Assembly (NCBI GenBank): GCA_036387315.1
Contig: DASVTY010000106.1
Span: 1 to 39,259 of the forward strand
Direction: 5' to 3'
Source: JALZCH01 sp036387315
GTDB lineage: Bacteria > Acidobacteriota > Blastocatellia > Pyrinomonadales > Pyrinomonadaceae
DNA length: 39,259 nucleotides
The translations under genes and the position numbers were made by a program. The first letter of the stretch is position 1. Every line of letters starts with the position of its first letter. Below are positions 8,333 through 15,501 of the stretch, piece by piece. The notes beneath the pieces are model-generated. The model was given only the letters and a program-made list of their open reading frames with translations. It did not search any database and had not been told where the DNA came from.

Positions 8333-9034
8333 TTACTTCATCGAGTTTGAAGGTGAGACAACAGTAGGCGGGGTTGCAGCGCCCGCTCCTGCGGGAGGCG
8401 CGGCTCCGTTTGCCGGCGGGGCTGCGCCCGGCGCTCCGGCTTTGGCGGCTTCGGTCAACTGCTGCTGCTTCATAACACTTTCCGGCGTGGCGTAATAAGC
8501 CGTGAGCAAAAATTGCGAATCAATAGTTTTGTCACCGGCTTGTTTCGGGCGCTGCGTGATGCGGAAATCGCTGATCGAAACGATTCGCGGCAGCCGCGCC
8601 ATTTGCGCGTAAAAGGCTCGCAAGTTCTGGAAAGTGCTGGAAACTTCGACTTCGACCGGCTTTGAAGTGATAAAGCCTTGGGGCGAATCATCTTTCGGCG
8701 AGAATCGCAGAAGCGTCAAACGACTGCCGCGCGCCGTGTCCAGCAAACCTTGTAAAACGTTCGTGATTTCGCGCTCTTCCGGCAGCAAGACTTTTAATTC
8801 TTCATACTCGGCGTCTTTCGCCTGAGCGAGCGCGCGAAATTCTTCGATTCGCTGCGTGGCAATACGCGCCGCTTCGTTCTTTTGCTTGAGGGCGTTCGCC
8901 TGATCTTCGATTTGAGTGGTTTCCTCACGAATCGGGCTGGTCACCATATACCAAAACGCGGCGTAAAACATCACGGCGAGAGTCACCAGAACGGCTATTT
9001 GCCAGTGAATCGCTAAATTCTTCAACTTTTCCAT
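8333..9034 (-). CDS. pilO: PilO inner-membrane pilus alignment protein
   Basis: 233 residues. A short cytoplasmic N-terminus is followed by a single membrane helix (about 11-32) and a coiled coil rich in Gln/Glu (about 36-75). A ferredoxin-like PilO domain follows (about 90-190), with LLRFSPKDD and VEVEVSSTFQNLRAFYAQMARLPRIV, the characteristic PilO motif. The C-terminal tail is Ala/Pro/Gly-rich. It would pair with PilN in the periplasm and hold PilP. The gap to pilN is unusually long (123 bases) for this operon and is filled with short tandem repeats that reach to within about 13 bases of the start codon. Confidence 0.9.
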   Translation of the reverse strand: MEKLKNLAIHWQIAVLVTLAVMFYAAFWYMVTSPIREETTQIEDQANALKQKNEAARIATQRIEEFRALAQAKDAEYEELKVLLPEEREITNVLQGLLDTARGSRLTLLRFSPKDDSPQGFITSKPVEVEVSSTFQNLRAFYAQMARLPRIVSISDFRITQRPKQAGDKTIDSQFLLTAYYATPESVMKQQQLTEAAKAGAPGAAPPANGAAPPAGAGAATPPTVVSPSNSMK

Positions 9035-9046
9035 AATTCTTTTGTA

Positions 9047-9156
9047 AGTCGAGAGTCGAGAGTCGAGTGAGTCTCGCGGGTCAACTCGAATTTTATTTTG
9101 ATTGGAATTTCTTTTGACTTGCCAGACTCGCTGGACTTGCTAAACTCGCCAGACTT
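9047..9156. repeat. short tandem repeats between pilN and pilO
   Basis: Two kinds of repeats are visible. AGTCGAG occurs three times head to tail at 9047-9067. At 9114-9156 about four imperfect 9-base units of the form (cagactcgc / tggacttgc / taaactcgc) follow each other. Together they fill most of the gap, including the stretch just ahead of the pilO start. Their copy number would set the length of the pilO 5' region. Function unknown. Confidence 0.8.
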
Positions 9157-9157
9157 T

Positions 9158-9880
9158 TTAATTTTTTGCCGTTTGCGGCGGATTTGCGGGTGCGGCATTG
9201 CTGCTGGCTGTTTGCGGGGTGCCGCCGTTCGGCAGGTCGGAAGGTTTTGCAGCTTTCGACGGCGTGTAGGCGCAGCGAATCGTGAAGTTAATAGTTTCCG
9301 GCTTTTTATCGGCAGCAGGAGCGCCTGAATTATCGGCAATTTGCGTTGCTGCGACTTCTTTGCGCTGCGTTTCGATGTTCAGATTCGTGAACAAACCGGA
9401 CGAAAATTCGAGACTTCGACCGAAATTCGTGACGACGTATTCGTCCGGCGAATTGCCTTTGATGGTCAACATATCGCCTTTTTGCTCGACCGATTCGAGA
9501 AACAGCCCCGGCGCACTGATGATTCGCTCGCGGAGAGCTTCCAGCACGGCGCTCGGTCCGGCTTGGCTGGCGCGCAGATTTTTGATGGCGGTGATGCGGT
9601 CATCAATATCTTTGATTCTCTTTTTCAGATCGTCCTGCTCTTTCATCACCGCTTCCATTTGTTTGGCAATCGCCTGCTGATTGGCAAGCTCTTCTTCGGC
9701 TGAAGCCTTTGCCGACGTAGCCGTCATATAATCCAAACCGACGCCGAGAACAAGCAAGCCCGCGACGATTCCGGCGAGCAGCCCGAATCTTGTTCCCGCG
9801 CTTGCGATTTTCTTTTCGACGATAACCGCCGGGTTCGTCGGTTTATCCGTAATTGATTCGAGAAGATTTATTCTGATCAT
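9158..9880 (-). CDS. pilN: PilN inner-membrane pilus assembly protein
   Basis: 240 residues. It begins MIRINLLES, the conserved peptide that binds the groove of PilM. A membrane helix (about 32-50) follows, then a coiled coil (about 60-100, EEELANQQAIAKQMEAV), and a ferredoxin-like domain with ALRERIISAPGLFLESVEQKGDMLTIKG typical of PilN. The C-terminus is a disordered Ala/Pro/Thr tail. The start codon overlaps the pilM stop in ATGA, which points to translational coupling and equimolar production of the two partners. Confidence 0.93.
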   Translation of the reverse strand: MIRINLLESITDKPTNPAVIVEKKIASAGTRFGLLAGIVAGLLVLGVGLDYMTATSAKASAEEELANQQAIAKQMEAVMKEQDDLKKRIKDIDDRITAIKNLRASQAGPSAVLEALRERIISAPGLFLESVEQKGDMLTIKGNSPDEYVVTNFGRSLEFSSGLFTNLNIETQRKEVAATQIADNSGAPAADKKPETINFTIRCAYTPSKAAKPSDLPNGGTPQTASSNAAPANPPQTAKN

Positions 9881-10935
9881 CTGAGTTCGACTCCTCTCAA
9901 AGCCAAGCCGACGGCAACCGCCATTTCCGGCATAATTTCATTTAAATAATCGGGATCGAATTTGCGCGTATCAACTTGAATACGTTGAAACGGATTGAGA
10001 ATTTCGACCGGAACTTCGAGCTTGGCGGAAAGCTCTTTCGGGAGATTCGTCATTTTTGAACCGCCGCCGCAAAGCAGAATTTTTTCCACTTCCGTTCCGC
10101 CGTCTTCGCATGTGGCGCGGTAGAAATCGAAAGTTTTTTGAATTTCGAGCGCGATCAATTCCATCACGTTATCCATCAGCGGCTCGATTGATTTTTCTTC
10201 GGTTTCGCCGCCTTGCGCCGGTATTCCGCGCTTGACGGCTTCGGCTTGCTGAAAGCTGATGCCGAGACCGCGCTGCAAAACGTCGGTAAACTGGCTGCCG
10301 CCGGTCGTGATGTCGCGCGTGAAAAGCGAGCGCGTGCCGCGCACGATGTTAACGTTCATCGTCGAAGCGCCGATGTTTAAGAGCACAACGGTTTCGTTTT
10401 CGTTCGGCTCGTAGTTAACTTCGTAACAATTTTGGAGCGCGAAAGTGTCAACATCAACTACGACGGGGTGTTTTCCGGCAAGCTGCACGGCTTGTTTCAA
10501 ATTATCAATCCGCTCGCGTTTGCAGGCGGCGATTAAAACTTGAATTGCGTCCGCCGTTTCGCCCGTGACGTGAAAATCGAGGCTGACATCCGCCAGATCA
10601 TAAGGAATATGTTCTTCGGCATGCCAGTCAATTGATTCTTCGAGTTCTTCCCGGCTCATCGGCGGAACGGCGATGTTTTTTAAAATCACCGAGTGCCCGC
10701 TAACGCCCGTGACAACACGGTCGGATTTGATTTGATGGTCTTTGAAAATGCCTGTTATGGCTTCGGAAACTGCATTCAGCTCCATAATCTGACCGTCAAC
10801 AATCGTTTCGGGCGGTAAATTTTCATAACCGAGACTGGTTAAACTCAAGCTCCCGATTTTGCCGTCAAGCTCGACGGCTTTAATAGAGCTAGAGCCGATG
10901 TCCAATCCGGCGACACCTTTTTTCTTGCCGAACAT
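9877..10935 (-). CDS. pilM: PilM actin-like pilus assembly ATPase
   Basis: 352 residues, the usual PilM length. The start is preceded by AAGGAG at 6 bases. GLDIGSSSIKAVEL is the phosphate-1 motif of the FtsA/MreB-like fold. LNIGASTMNVNIV is the second phosphate loop, and LCGGGSKMTNL the adenosine motif. GISFQQAEAVKRG is typical of PilM. It is a cytoplasmic protein that binds ATP and the N-terminal peptide of PilN and links the motor to the PilNOP platform. First gene of the operon, with a promoter about 100 bases upstream. Confidence 0.96.
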   Translation of the reverse strand: MFGKKKGVAGLDIGSSSIKAVELDGKIGSLSLTSLGYENLPPETIVDGQIMELNAVSEAITGIFKDHQIKSDRVVTGVSGHSVILKNIAVPPMSREELEESIDWHAEEHIPYDLADVSLDFHVTGETADAIQVLIAACKRERIDNLKQAVQLAGKHPVVVDVDTFALQNCYEVNYEPNENETVVLLNIGASTMNVNIVRGTRSLFTRDITTGGSQFTDVLQRGLGISFQQAEAVKRGIPAQGGETEEKSIEPLMDNVMELIALEIQKTFDFYRATCEDGGTEVEKILLCGGGSKMTNLPKELSAKLEVPVEILNPFQRIQVDTRKFDPDYLNEIMPEMAVAVGLALRGVELR

Positions 10936-11033
10936 TTATTGCTCCTTGTGGTTTTTGCTAGATCAAATTTGTTGGCTTGCTTTGAAGAACAAATTCAGGA
11001 CAACGTGAGGCTGGTTTTCGTTGCCAAAAACAA

Positions 11034-11061
11034 ATTACCTTACTGCGGAAAGAAGTGTCAA
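11034..11061 (-). promoter_or_regulatory. promoter of the pil operon
   Basis: On the minus strand there is a perfect TTGACA (11056-11061), a 16-base spacer and GGTAAT (11034-11039), about 100 bases before the pilM start. A single TTCGTCTC motif, related to the AlgR-type box, lies about 35-40 bases further upstream, near 11096-11106; one copy alone is weak evidence of control. Confidence 0.6.
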
Positions 11062-11190
11062 CAAGTTTTTACATCTTTTTGATATGTTTTTCACCGAGAC
11101 GAACAAATATTCAATCAAATTGAACGACAGTTAAATAAATCCAATTATTTTCAGTTTAAAGATTTATCAAGCGGGTTTTGATATTTGATT

Positions 11191-11697
11191 TTAATAATTA
11201 GCGATCTGATTTTTTTGTATTTTTTCCCAATAACCGACATCAATCCATCGCCTGTGTTTAAAACCGATTTCGCGGAAATGTGCGACTTTTTCAAAACCGA
11301 ATTTCTCATGCAGACGGATGCTGGCGTCATTTGGCAAAGCGATTCCGGCAACGATGGCGTGAATCGGTTTCGCTTTTAACTCGGCAAACAGATTTTCGTA
11401 CAAAATCGTGCCGATGCCTTTTCCGTTGATTCCGTTTTTGATGTAAACCGAAACTTCAACCGAATGCCGATAGCCCGCGCGAGTTTTGTAACGTGAGGCG
11501 TAGGCGTAACCGATGATTTCGCCGTTTTCTTCGCCAATGAGAAACGGGTAATTTTCGAGAATTTCGGAAACGCGCCGCCGCATTTCCGATTCGTTTACCG
11601 TTTCGGTTTCAAAAGTAGAATGCGAGCTTTCGACGTAAAAATTATAAATTGCGGCAATCGGGGCGGCATCTTCCAAATTTGCCGTTCTAATTTTCAT
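11191..11697 (-). CDS. GNAT N-acetyltransferase, PAT (phosphinothricin acetyltransferase-like) family
   Basis: 168 residues, normal length for the family. N-terminal IRTANLEDAAPIAAIYNFYV, the central VEVSVYIKNGINGKGIGT (acetyl-CoA pyrophosphate loop, x-G-K-G-I-G) and the C-terminal RRWIDVGYWEK are characteristic of PAT/MnaT-type enzymes. These acetylate amino groups of methionine sulfone/sulfoximine or phosphinothricin-like compounds; the natural substrate here is not known. It overlaps the end of the acyl-CoA dehydrogenase gene by 11 bases and is probably cotranscribed. The 255 bases downstream contain only the pil promoter and a weak hairpin. Confidence 0.85.
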   Translation of the reverse strand: MKIRTANLEDAAPIAAIYNFYVESSHSTFETETVNESEMRRRVSEILENYPFLIGEENGEIIGYAYASRYKTRAGYRHSVEVSVYIKNGINGKGIGTILYENLFAELKAKPIHAIVAGIALPNDASIRLHEKFGFEKVAHFREIGFKHRRWIDVGYWEKIQKNQIANY

Positions 11698-12892
11698 ATT
11701 TTTTCAACTCGTTTTTGGCGACTGATTCGAGATGAACTTCATCGGGTCCATCAGCGATTCTCAAAGCACGCGCTTCCGCCCAATATTTGGCGAGCGGGAA
11801 ATCCGGTGAAACGCCTGCGCCGCCAAATGTTTGAATCGCGCGGTCAACAATTTTCAATGCCGCGTTCGGAGCAACTACTTTTATCATCGCAATCTCGCTC
11901 CGCGCGGCTTTGTTTCCCGCCGCGTCCATTTTCCAGGCGGCTTTTAAAACCAGCAGACGTGCTTGTTCAAGCTCGATTCTGGCTTCGGCAATCCAATTTC
12001 TGATTGTTCCGTGTTCGGCTAAAGTTTTACCGAAAGCAACTCGCGTTTTCGCCCGTCGGCACATCAATTCCAGAGCGCGTTCAGCCAAACCAATCAAACG
12101 CATACAATGATGAATGCGTCCCGGACCAAGCCGACCTTGCGCGATTTCAAAACCGCGTCCTTCGCCGAGCAGCAGATTTTCTTTCGGTATGCGGACGTTT
12201 TCAAACGTGATTTCGGCGTGTCCGTGAGGCGCGTCATCGTAACCGAAAACGGTTAAAAGTCTTTCGATGCGGACGCCTTCAGCGTCGAGCGGAACGAGAA
12301 CCATTGATTGCTGCAAATGTTTCGGGGCAGTTTCGTCGGTTTTGCCCATAAAAATCGCCAGCTTGCACCGGACATCGCCCGCGCCCGTCGTCCACCATTT
12401 TCTGCCGTTGACGACGTAATTGTCGCCGTCCGGTTTGATTGAGCTTTTGATGTTCGTGGCGTCGGACGATGCAACTTCAGGTTCGGTCATTGCAAAACAC
12501 GAGCGGATTTCGCCGTTGAGCAAAGGCTTGAGCCAGGTTTCCTGTTGTTTGGGCGTGCCGTACTTCATAAGCACTTCCATATTTCCGGTGTCGGGTGCGG
12601 AACAATTGAAAACTTCCGACGACCAGAAAACTCTGCCCATCGTTTCGGCGAGCGGCGCATATTCGAGATTCGTCAGACCCGCGCCGAATCGCTCATCGGG
12701 CAAAAACAAATTCCAGAGATTTTCAGCTCTAGCCTTTTCCTTTAATTCTTCAATCAAAGGCAAAACTTTCCAGCGCTCGCCCTCGGCGACTTGTTTTTGA
12801 TATTCGGCTTCGTTCGGATAAATGTTTTCCTCGAAAAATCGTTCGAGCCGGTTTTGCAGTTCGCGTGTTTTTTGTGAATAATCGAAATCCAT
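11687..12892 (-). CDS. acyl-CoA dehydrogenase, ACAD10/11-like
   Basis: 401 residues from the ATG at 12892. The frame extends to 12967, but MDFDYSQKTRELQNRL is the natural beginning for the family and the extra residues look non-coding. The FAD-site motif MTEPEVASSDATN and the C-terminal QTFGGAGVSPDFPLAKYWAEARALRIADGPDEVHL are specific to the ACAD10/ACAD11 branch, which includes P. putida LvaC. Family knowledge: this branch works together with an APH-fold kinase that phosphorylates 4-hydroxyacyl-CoA, after which the dehydrogenase yields an enoyl-CoA. The kinase gene is divergently placed 59 bases away. No clear ribosome site is visible. Substrate range is inferred. Confidence 0.9.
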   Translation of the reverse strand: MDFDYSQKTRELQNRLERFFEENIYPNEAEYQKQVAEGERWKVLPLIEELKEKARAENLWNLFLPDERFGAGLTNLEYAPLAETMGRVFWSSEVFNCSAPDTGNMEVLMKYGTPKQQETWLKPLLNGEIRSCFAMTEPEVASSDATNIKSSIKPDGDNYVVNGRKWWTTGAGDVRCKLAIFMGKTDETAPKHLQQSMVLVPLDAEGVRIERLLTVFGYDDAPHGHAEITFENVRIPKENLLLGEGRGFEIAQGRLGPGRIHHCMRLIGLAERALELMCRRAKTRVAFGKTLAEHGTIRNWIAEARIELEQARLLVLKAAWKMDAAGNKAARSEIAMIKVVAPNAALKIVDRAIQTFGGAGVSPDFPLAKYWAEARALRIADGPDEVHLESVAKNELKKYEN

Positions 12893-12951
12893 TGCGCCGA
12901 CATTTTGGCAAATACAAGCGAAAAAATAAACCCGGCAAAAAGAAATCTGTG

Positions 12952-14013
12952 ATGCGCAGCGAAACAAAAACAGTCCGGCAAGGCGAGGAATTAAACGAAG
13001 CGAATCTTTCCGAGTTTTTGCGCGAGCAATTAAATTTAACGAGCGCGGAGATTGAAATCCGGCAATTTCCCGCCGGCAGCTCGAATCTGACTTATTCAGT
13101 CAAAATCGGCGCGGAAGAATTCGTTTTGCGCCGCCCGCCGTTTGGCAATCAGGTCAAAACAGCGCACGATATGAGCCGCGAGTTTCGCGTGCTGGAAAAA
13201 TTGTCGAAAATTTATCAGCCCGCGCCTCGACCGCTTCTTTTCTGTCAGGACGAATCAATCACCGGCTCGGAATTTTATCTGATGGAAAGAAAACGCGGCG
13301 TCATTTTGCGTGGCGCTGTGCCTGAATTGCTGCAAAGCTCACCCGGATTGCAAAAAGCGGTTTGCGAAAGCTTTATTGATAATTTGGCGGCGCTGCATAA
13401 TCTCGATTACAAACACGCAGGACTCGGCGATTTCGGAAAACCCGAAGGCTATGTCGAAAGACAAACAACGGGCTGGATTGAGCGCTATTTTCGCGCCAAA
13501 ACCGACGAATGCCCGGAAATCGAATTTACAATCGAATGGCTGCGGGCGAATATTCCAGCAGCATCGAACAGAGCGGTTCTGGTTCACAACGATTACAAAT
13601 TCGACAACGTGATGCTGGATCCTGATGATTTGACTCAAATCGTCGGCGTGCTGGATTGGGAAATGGCGACCGTCGGCGAGCCTCTGATGGATTTGGGAAC
13701 AACGCTCGGTTATTGGATGGACAAACGCGCACCGGAATTTATGCTTTCGCAGCCGTTTAATCCCAGAATTTTGATGGAAAATTTCTCGCGCCGCGCGCTT
13801 GCCGAACGCTACTCGGAAAAAACGGGAGCTGATATTTCCAATCTCCTTTTTTATTACATTTTCGGCACGTTTAAAATCACCGTTATCGTCCAGCAAATTT
13901 ATTATCGCTACCGTCGCGGCTTTACCAAAGACGAGCGTTTTGCGAATTTCAATCATTTCGTTGCCGCTCTCGGCAAAATTTCACGGCGAAGCATTGAAGC
14001 CGAACGCGAATGA
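12952..14013 (+). CDS. APH-family phosphotransferase, ACAD10/11 N-domain-like (4-hydroxyacyl-CoA kinase candidate)
   Basis: 353 residues from the ATG at 12952; a GTG directly before it and a longer open frame to 12865 are less likely. RQFPAGSSNLTYSV is the glycine-rich nucleotide loop, FVLRRPP holds the lysine-region strand, LVHNDYKFDNVML is the Brenner motif with the catalytic Asp214, and GVLDWEMATVGEPLMDLG holds the metal-binding Asp235. The last two are close to those of the kinase half of human ACAD10/11 and of LvaA. It is divergent from the dehydrogenase across a 59-base region that must contain both promoters. Despite the aminoglycoside phosphotransferase fold, antibiotic resistance is not implied. 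Role as 4-hydroxyacyl-CoA kinase is an inference from the pair. Confidence 0.85.
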   Translation: MRSETKTVRQGEELNEANLSEFLREQLNLTSAEIEIRQFPAGSSNLTYSVKIGAEEFVLRRPPFGNQVKTAHDMSREFRVLEKLSKIYQPAPRPLLFCQDESITGSEFYLMERKRGVILRGAVPELLQSSPGLQKAVCESFIDNLAALHNLDYKHAGLGDFGKPEGYVERQTTGWIERYFRAKTDECPEIEFTIEWLRANIPAASNRAVLVHNDYKFDNVMLDPDDLTQIVGVLDWEMATVGEPLMDLGTTLGYWMDKRAPEFMLSQPFNPRILMENFSRRALAERYSEKTGADISNLLFYYIFGTFKITVIVQQIYYRYRRGFTKDERFANFNHFVAALGKISRRSIEAERE

Positions 14014-14044
14014 TAAATTCCGAATCTACCGAAGCAGACAGTCT

Positions 14045-14134
14045 TTAATAACCCTTCAAAAACCATTTTCGAGGGAGAATAATAAAAGCCAGCCCAATTA
14101 AAGTAACGGGCAAGATTAGCTGCGTAAGAAACAT
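14045..14134 (-). CDS. putative 29-residue single-helix membrane peptide
   Basis: A small reading frame not resembling a known family. It encodes a hydrophobic segment (LTQLILPVTLIGLAFIIL) followed by a basic, aromatic end (PRKWFLKGY), the arrangement of a small one-pass membrane protein with its C-terminus in the cytoplasm. The ATG has AAGGA 11 bases upstream. It ends 31 bases from the convergent kinase gene and lies downstream of the LytTR system on the same strand, separated by about 290 bases. Coding status rests only on the ribosome site and the membrane-helix pattern. Confidence 0.4.
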   Translation of the reverse strand: MFLTQLILPVTLIGLAFIILPRKWFLKGY

Positions 14135-14425
14135 TTTTGTTAGTTTCCTTTTCAGAAATTCTTCACTGAATTAAATCTCAATTGAGTCAACGGTATTTTT
14201 GCCGTTTTGAGTTGTTAACTCTTATTTATCAACGCACCGAAAAGGTCTGAAAACTATCGTCAGCCGGTTGCTTTTGCAGGAATTTTTCTCGTTATTTGAG
14301 CGGAATCAAAGCGGGCGGAACGTCTAAGCTTCGGCTGTTGCATCAGGAAAAGCTGTACTCGTTAGAAGTTAAATGAAATGGTGAAAAGCAAATTGCTGCG
14401 GCGGCAATTTGGAGAGAATTTTTAT
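14135..14425. other. non-coding gap between two small-protein genes
   Basis: No convincing gene. A small hairpin AACGG-N8-CCGTT lies near 14189-14206, and GAGTTGTTAACTC, a short inverted repeat, sits near 14208-14220. TTGACT occurs on the minus strand ahead of the 29-codon gene but has no good -10 partner. Nothing else recognised. Confidence 0.5.
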
Positions 14426-14620
14426 TTACCCTTCTTTTTCGGTGGCGGCGGTTTTTGCAAACAAAACCGTTTTCACTCTCTCGCCGAGAGAAACAAGTCG
14501 GTCGGCGGTGGTTTTGTCATCGGTGATCGAATATCCAAAACCGACGCCCAAAATAAATGCGGCGACACCCAGACGAAAAGACAGCGAGCTTGTTTTTTTC
14601 AGTTTGCCCGATTTCAACAT
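14426..14620 (-). CDS. 64-residue single-pass membrane protein downstream of the LytTR regulator
   Basis: Unrecognised family. A basic N-terminus (MLKSGKLKKTSS) is followed by one glycine-rich membrane helix (about 14-31, LGVAAFILGVGFGYSI) and a short soluble C-terminal part (about 32-64), so the topology is probably C-terminus out. The ATG is preceded by GAGGG at 9 bases, a good ribosome site. It lies 119 bases after the response-regulator gene on the same strand, and that gap holds two direct repeats matching LytTR/AlgR-type binding sites. It is therefore a strong candidate for the main target of the two-component system. Small membrane proteins are known targets of other LytTR systems. Function unknown. 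Confidence 0.65.
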   Translation of the reverse strand: MLKSGKLKKTSSLSFRLGVAAFILGVGFGYSITDDKTTADRLVSLGERVKTVLFAKTAATEKEG

Positions 14621-14680
14621 AACGAATTGCCCTCGAAAATGCGGAAAGAAATTTGAGGCTCAAGTTTTGCGCCTTTCCTT

Positions 14681-14731
14681 ATTTAATGGCAACGAAAATG
14701 TGACGAATCGAGAAAAAGCTGTGACGAACCG
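14681..14731 (-). promoter_or_regulatory. two tandem LytTR/AlgR-like boxes with a -10 element
   Basis: Read on the minus strand, CGGTTCGTCACA (14720-14731) and CGATTCGTCACA (14699-14710) are direct repeats starting exactly 21 bp, two helix turns, apart. The core resembles the AlgR consensus CCGTTCGTC, with 8 and 7 of 9 matches. LytTR regulators typically bind two such repeats on one DNA face. A candidate -10, TTAAAT, is at 14681-14686; the nearer box covers the place where a -35 would be, which fits an activator-dependent promoter for the 64-residue membrane protein. Confidence 0.6.
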
Positions 14732-14739
14732 TATCAAAT

Positions 14740-15501
14740 TCAGGACAAATTCCCGAAAAGCTCCGGGAGGCGCTCACGGTAATTGCGGCTTAAATTAAGC
14801 TCCGTTCCGTTGCGTAGGATAACGGCGTAATCGCCGCCGAAAAGCGGGTGCAGTTCTTTGATGCGGTCAATCTGGACGAGAGTAGAGCGGTGAATGCGGA
14901 AAAACTTTTCCGGGTCGAGCTTGGCTTCGATTGACTGCATCGTTTCCCGAATCAAATGCGCGTCGCGCCCGACGTGGAGCTTTAAATAATTTCCGGCGGC
15001 TTCGATCCAGTCAATTTCTTCGGTTTTGATAAAAAACACTCGACCGGAGTTTTTGACGACAATGCGTTCGAGATATTTTTTGGCTTTTAAATTTTCGAGC
15101 AATGAAACTAACCGTTCGTCAATGTTCCCGGATTGTCGGGAGTTTTCAAGCTGCTCGCGGGCGTGGCGAACGGCGCGCTTGAAACGCTCGCGGCTGAAAG
15201 GCTTGAGAAGATAATCGAGCGCGTGAAATTCAAACGCTTGAATCGCGTATTTGTCGTAAGCGGTGGTAAAAACAATTGCCGGAATTTTGTTTTCCTCCAA
15301 AGCTCTCAAAACGTCGAAACCGTTCATCTCCGGCATTTGCACGTCGAGGAAAACCAAATCCGGCGTTTTTTCTTCGATTGCAGAGACCGCTTCCCTGCCG
15401 TTTCCCGCTTCGCCGACGATTTCAACGCCCGGTTCGTCGCGCAGGTGTCTGCGAACTCGCTCGCGCGCTAATGGCTCGTCGTCAACAATCAAAATTTTCA
15501 T
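14740..15501 (-). CDS. LytTR-family response regulator (AlgR/LytR type)
   Basis: 253 residues. The receiver domain (about 1-120) has acidic Asp7/Asp8, phospho-acceptor Asp53 in VFLDVQMP, Thr80 and Lys100 in LLKPF. A linker follows, and then the LytTR DNA-binding domain (about 145-250) with KNSGRVFFIKTEEIDWIEAAGNYLKLH and FFRIHRSTLVQIDRIKEL, both diagnostic. The start overlaps the kinase stop in ATGA, so the two proteins are translationally coupled. Its likely binding sites are the two boxes just after its own stop codon. Confidence 0.95.
   Translation of the reverse strand: MKILIVDDEPLARERVRRHLRDEPGVEIVGEAGNGREAVSAIEEKTPDLVFLDVQMPEMNGFDVLRALEENKIPAIVFTTAYDKYAIQAFEFHALDYLLKPFSRERFKRAVRHAREQLENSRQSGNIDERLVSLLENLKAKKYLERIVVKNSGRVFFIKTEEIDWIEAAGNYLKLHVGRDAHLIRETMQSIEAKLDPEKFFRIHRSTLVQIDRIKELHPLFGGDYAVILRNGTELNLSRNYRERLPELFGNLS

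Noticed and set aside
12952..14013. Aminoglycoside resistance gene
   Set aside because: The APH fold is shared, but the motifs fit the ACAD10/11 kinase branch and the neighbour is its dehydrogenase partner.
14378..14656. 92-codon plus-strand frame opposite the 64-residue membrane protein
   Set aside because: No ribosome site, and its composition is that of an antisense shadow; the minus-strand frame has a ribosome site and a membrane helix.
14740..14798. Extra plus-strand gene over the two-component system (several frames of 100-170 codons on the opposite strand)
   Set aside because: All are shadows of the kinase and regulator with no ribosome site or domain pattern.
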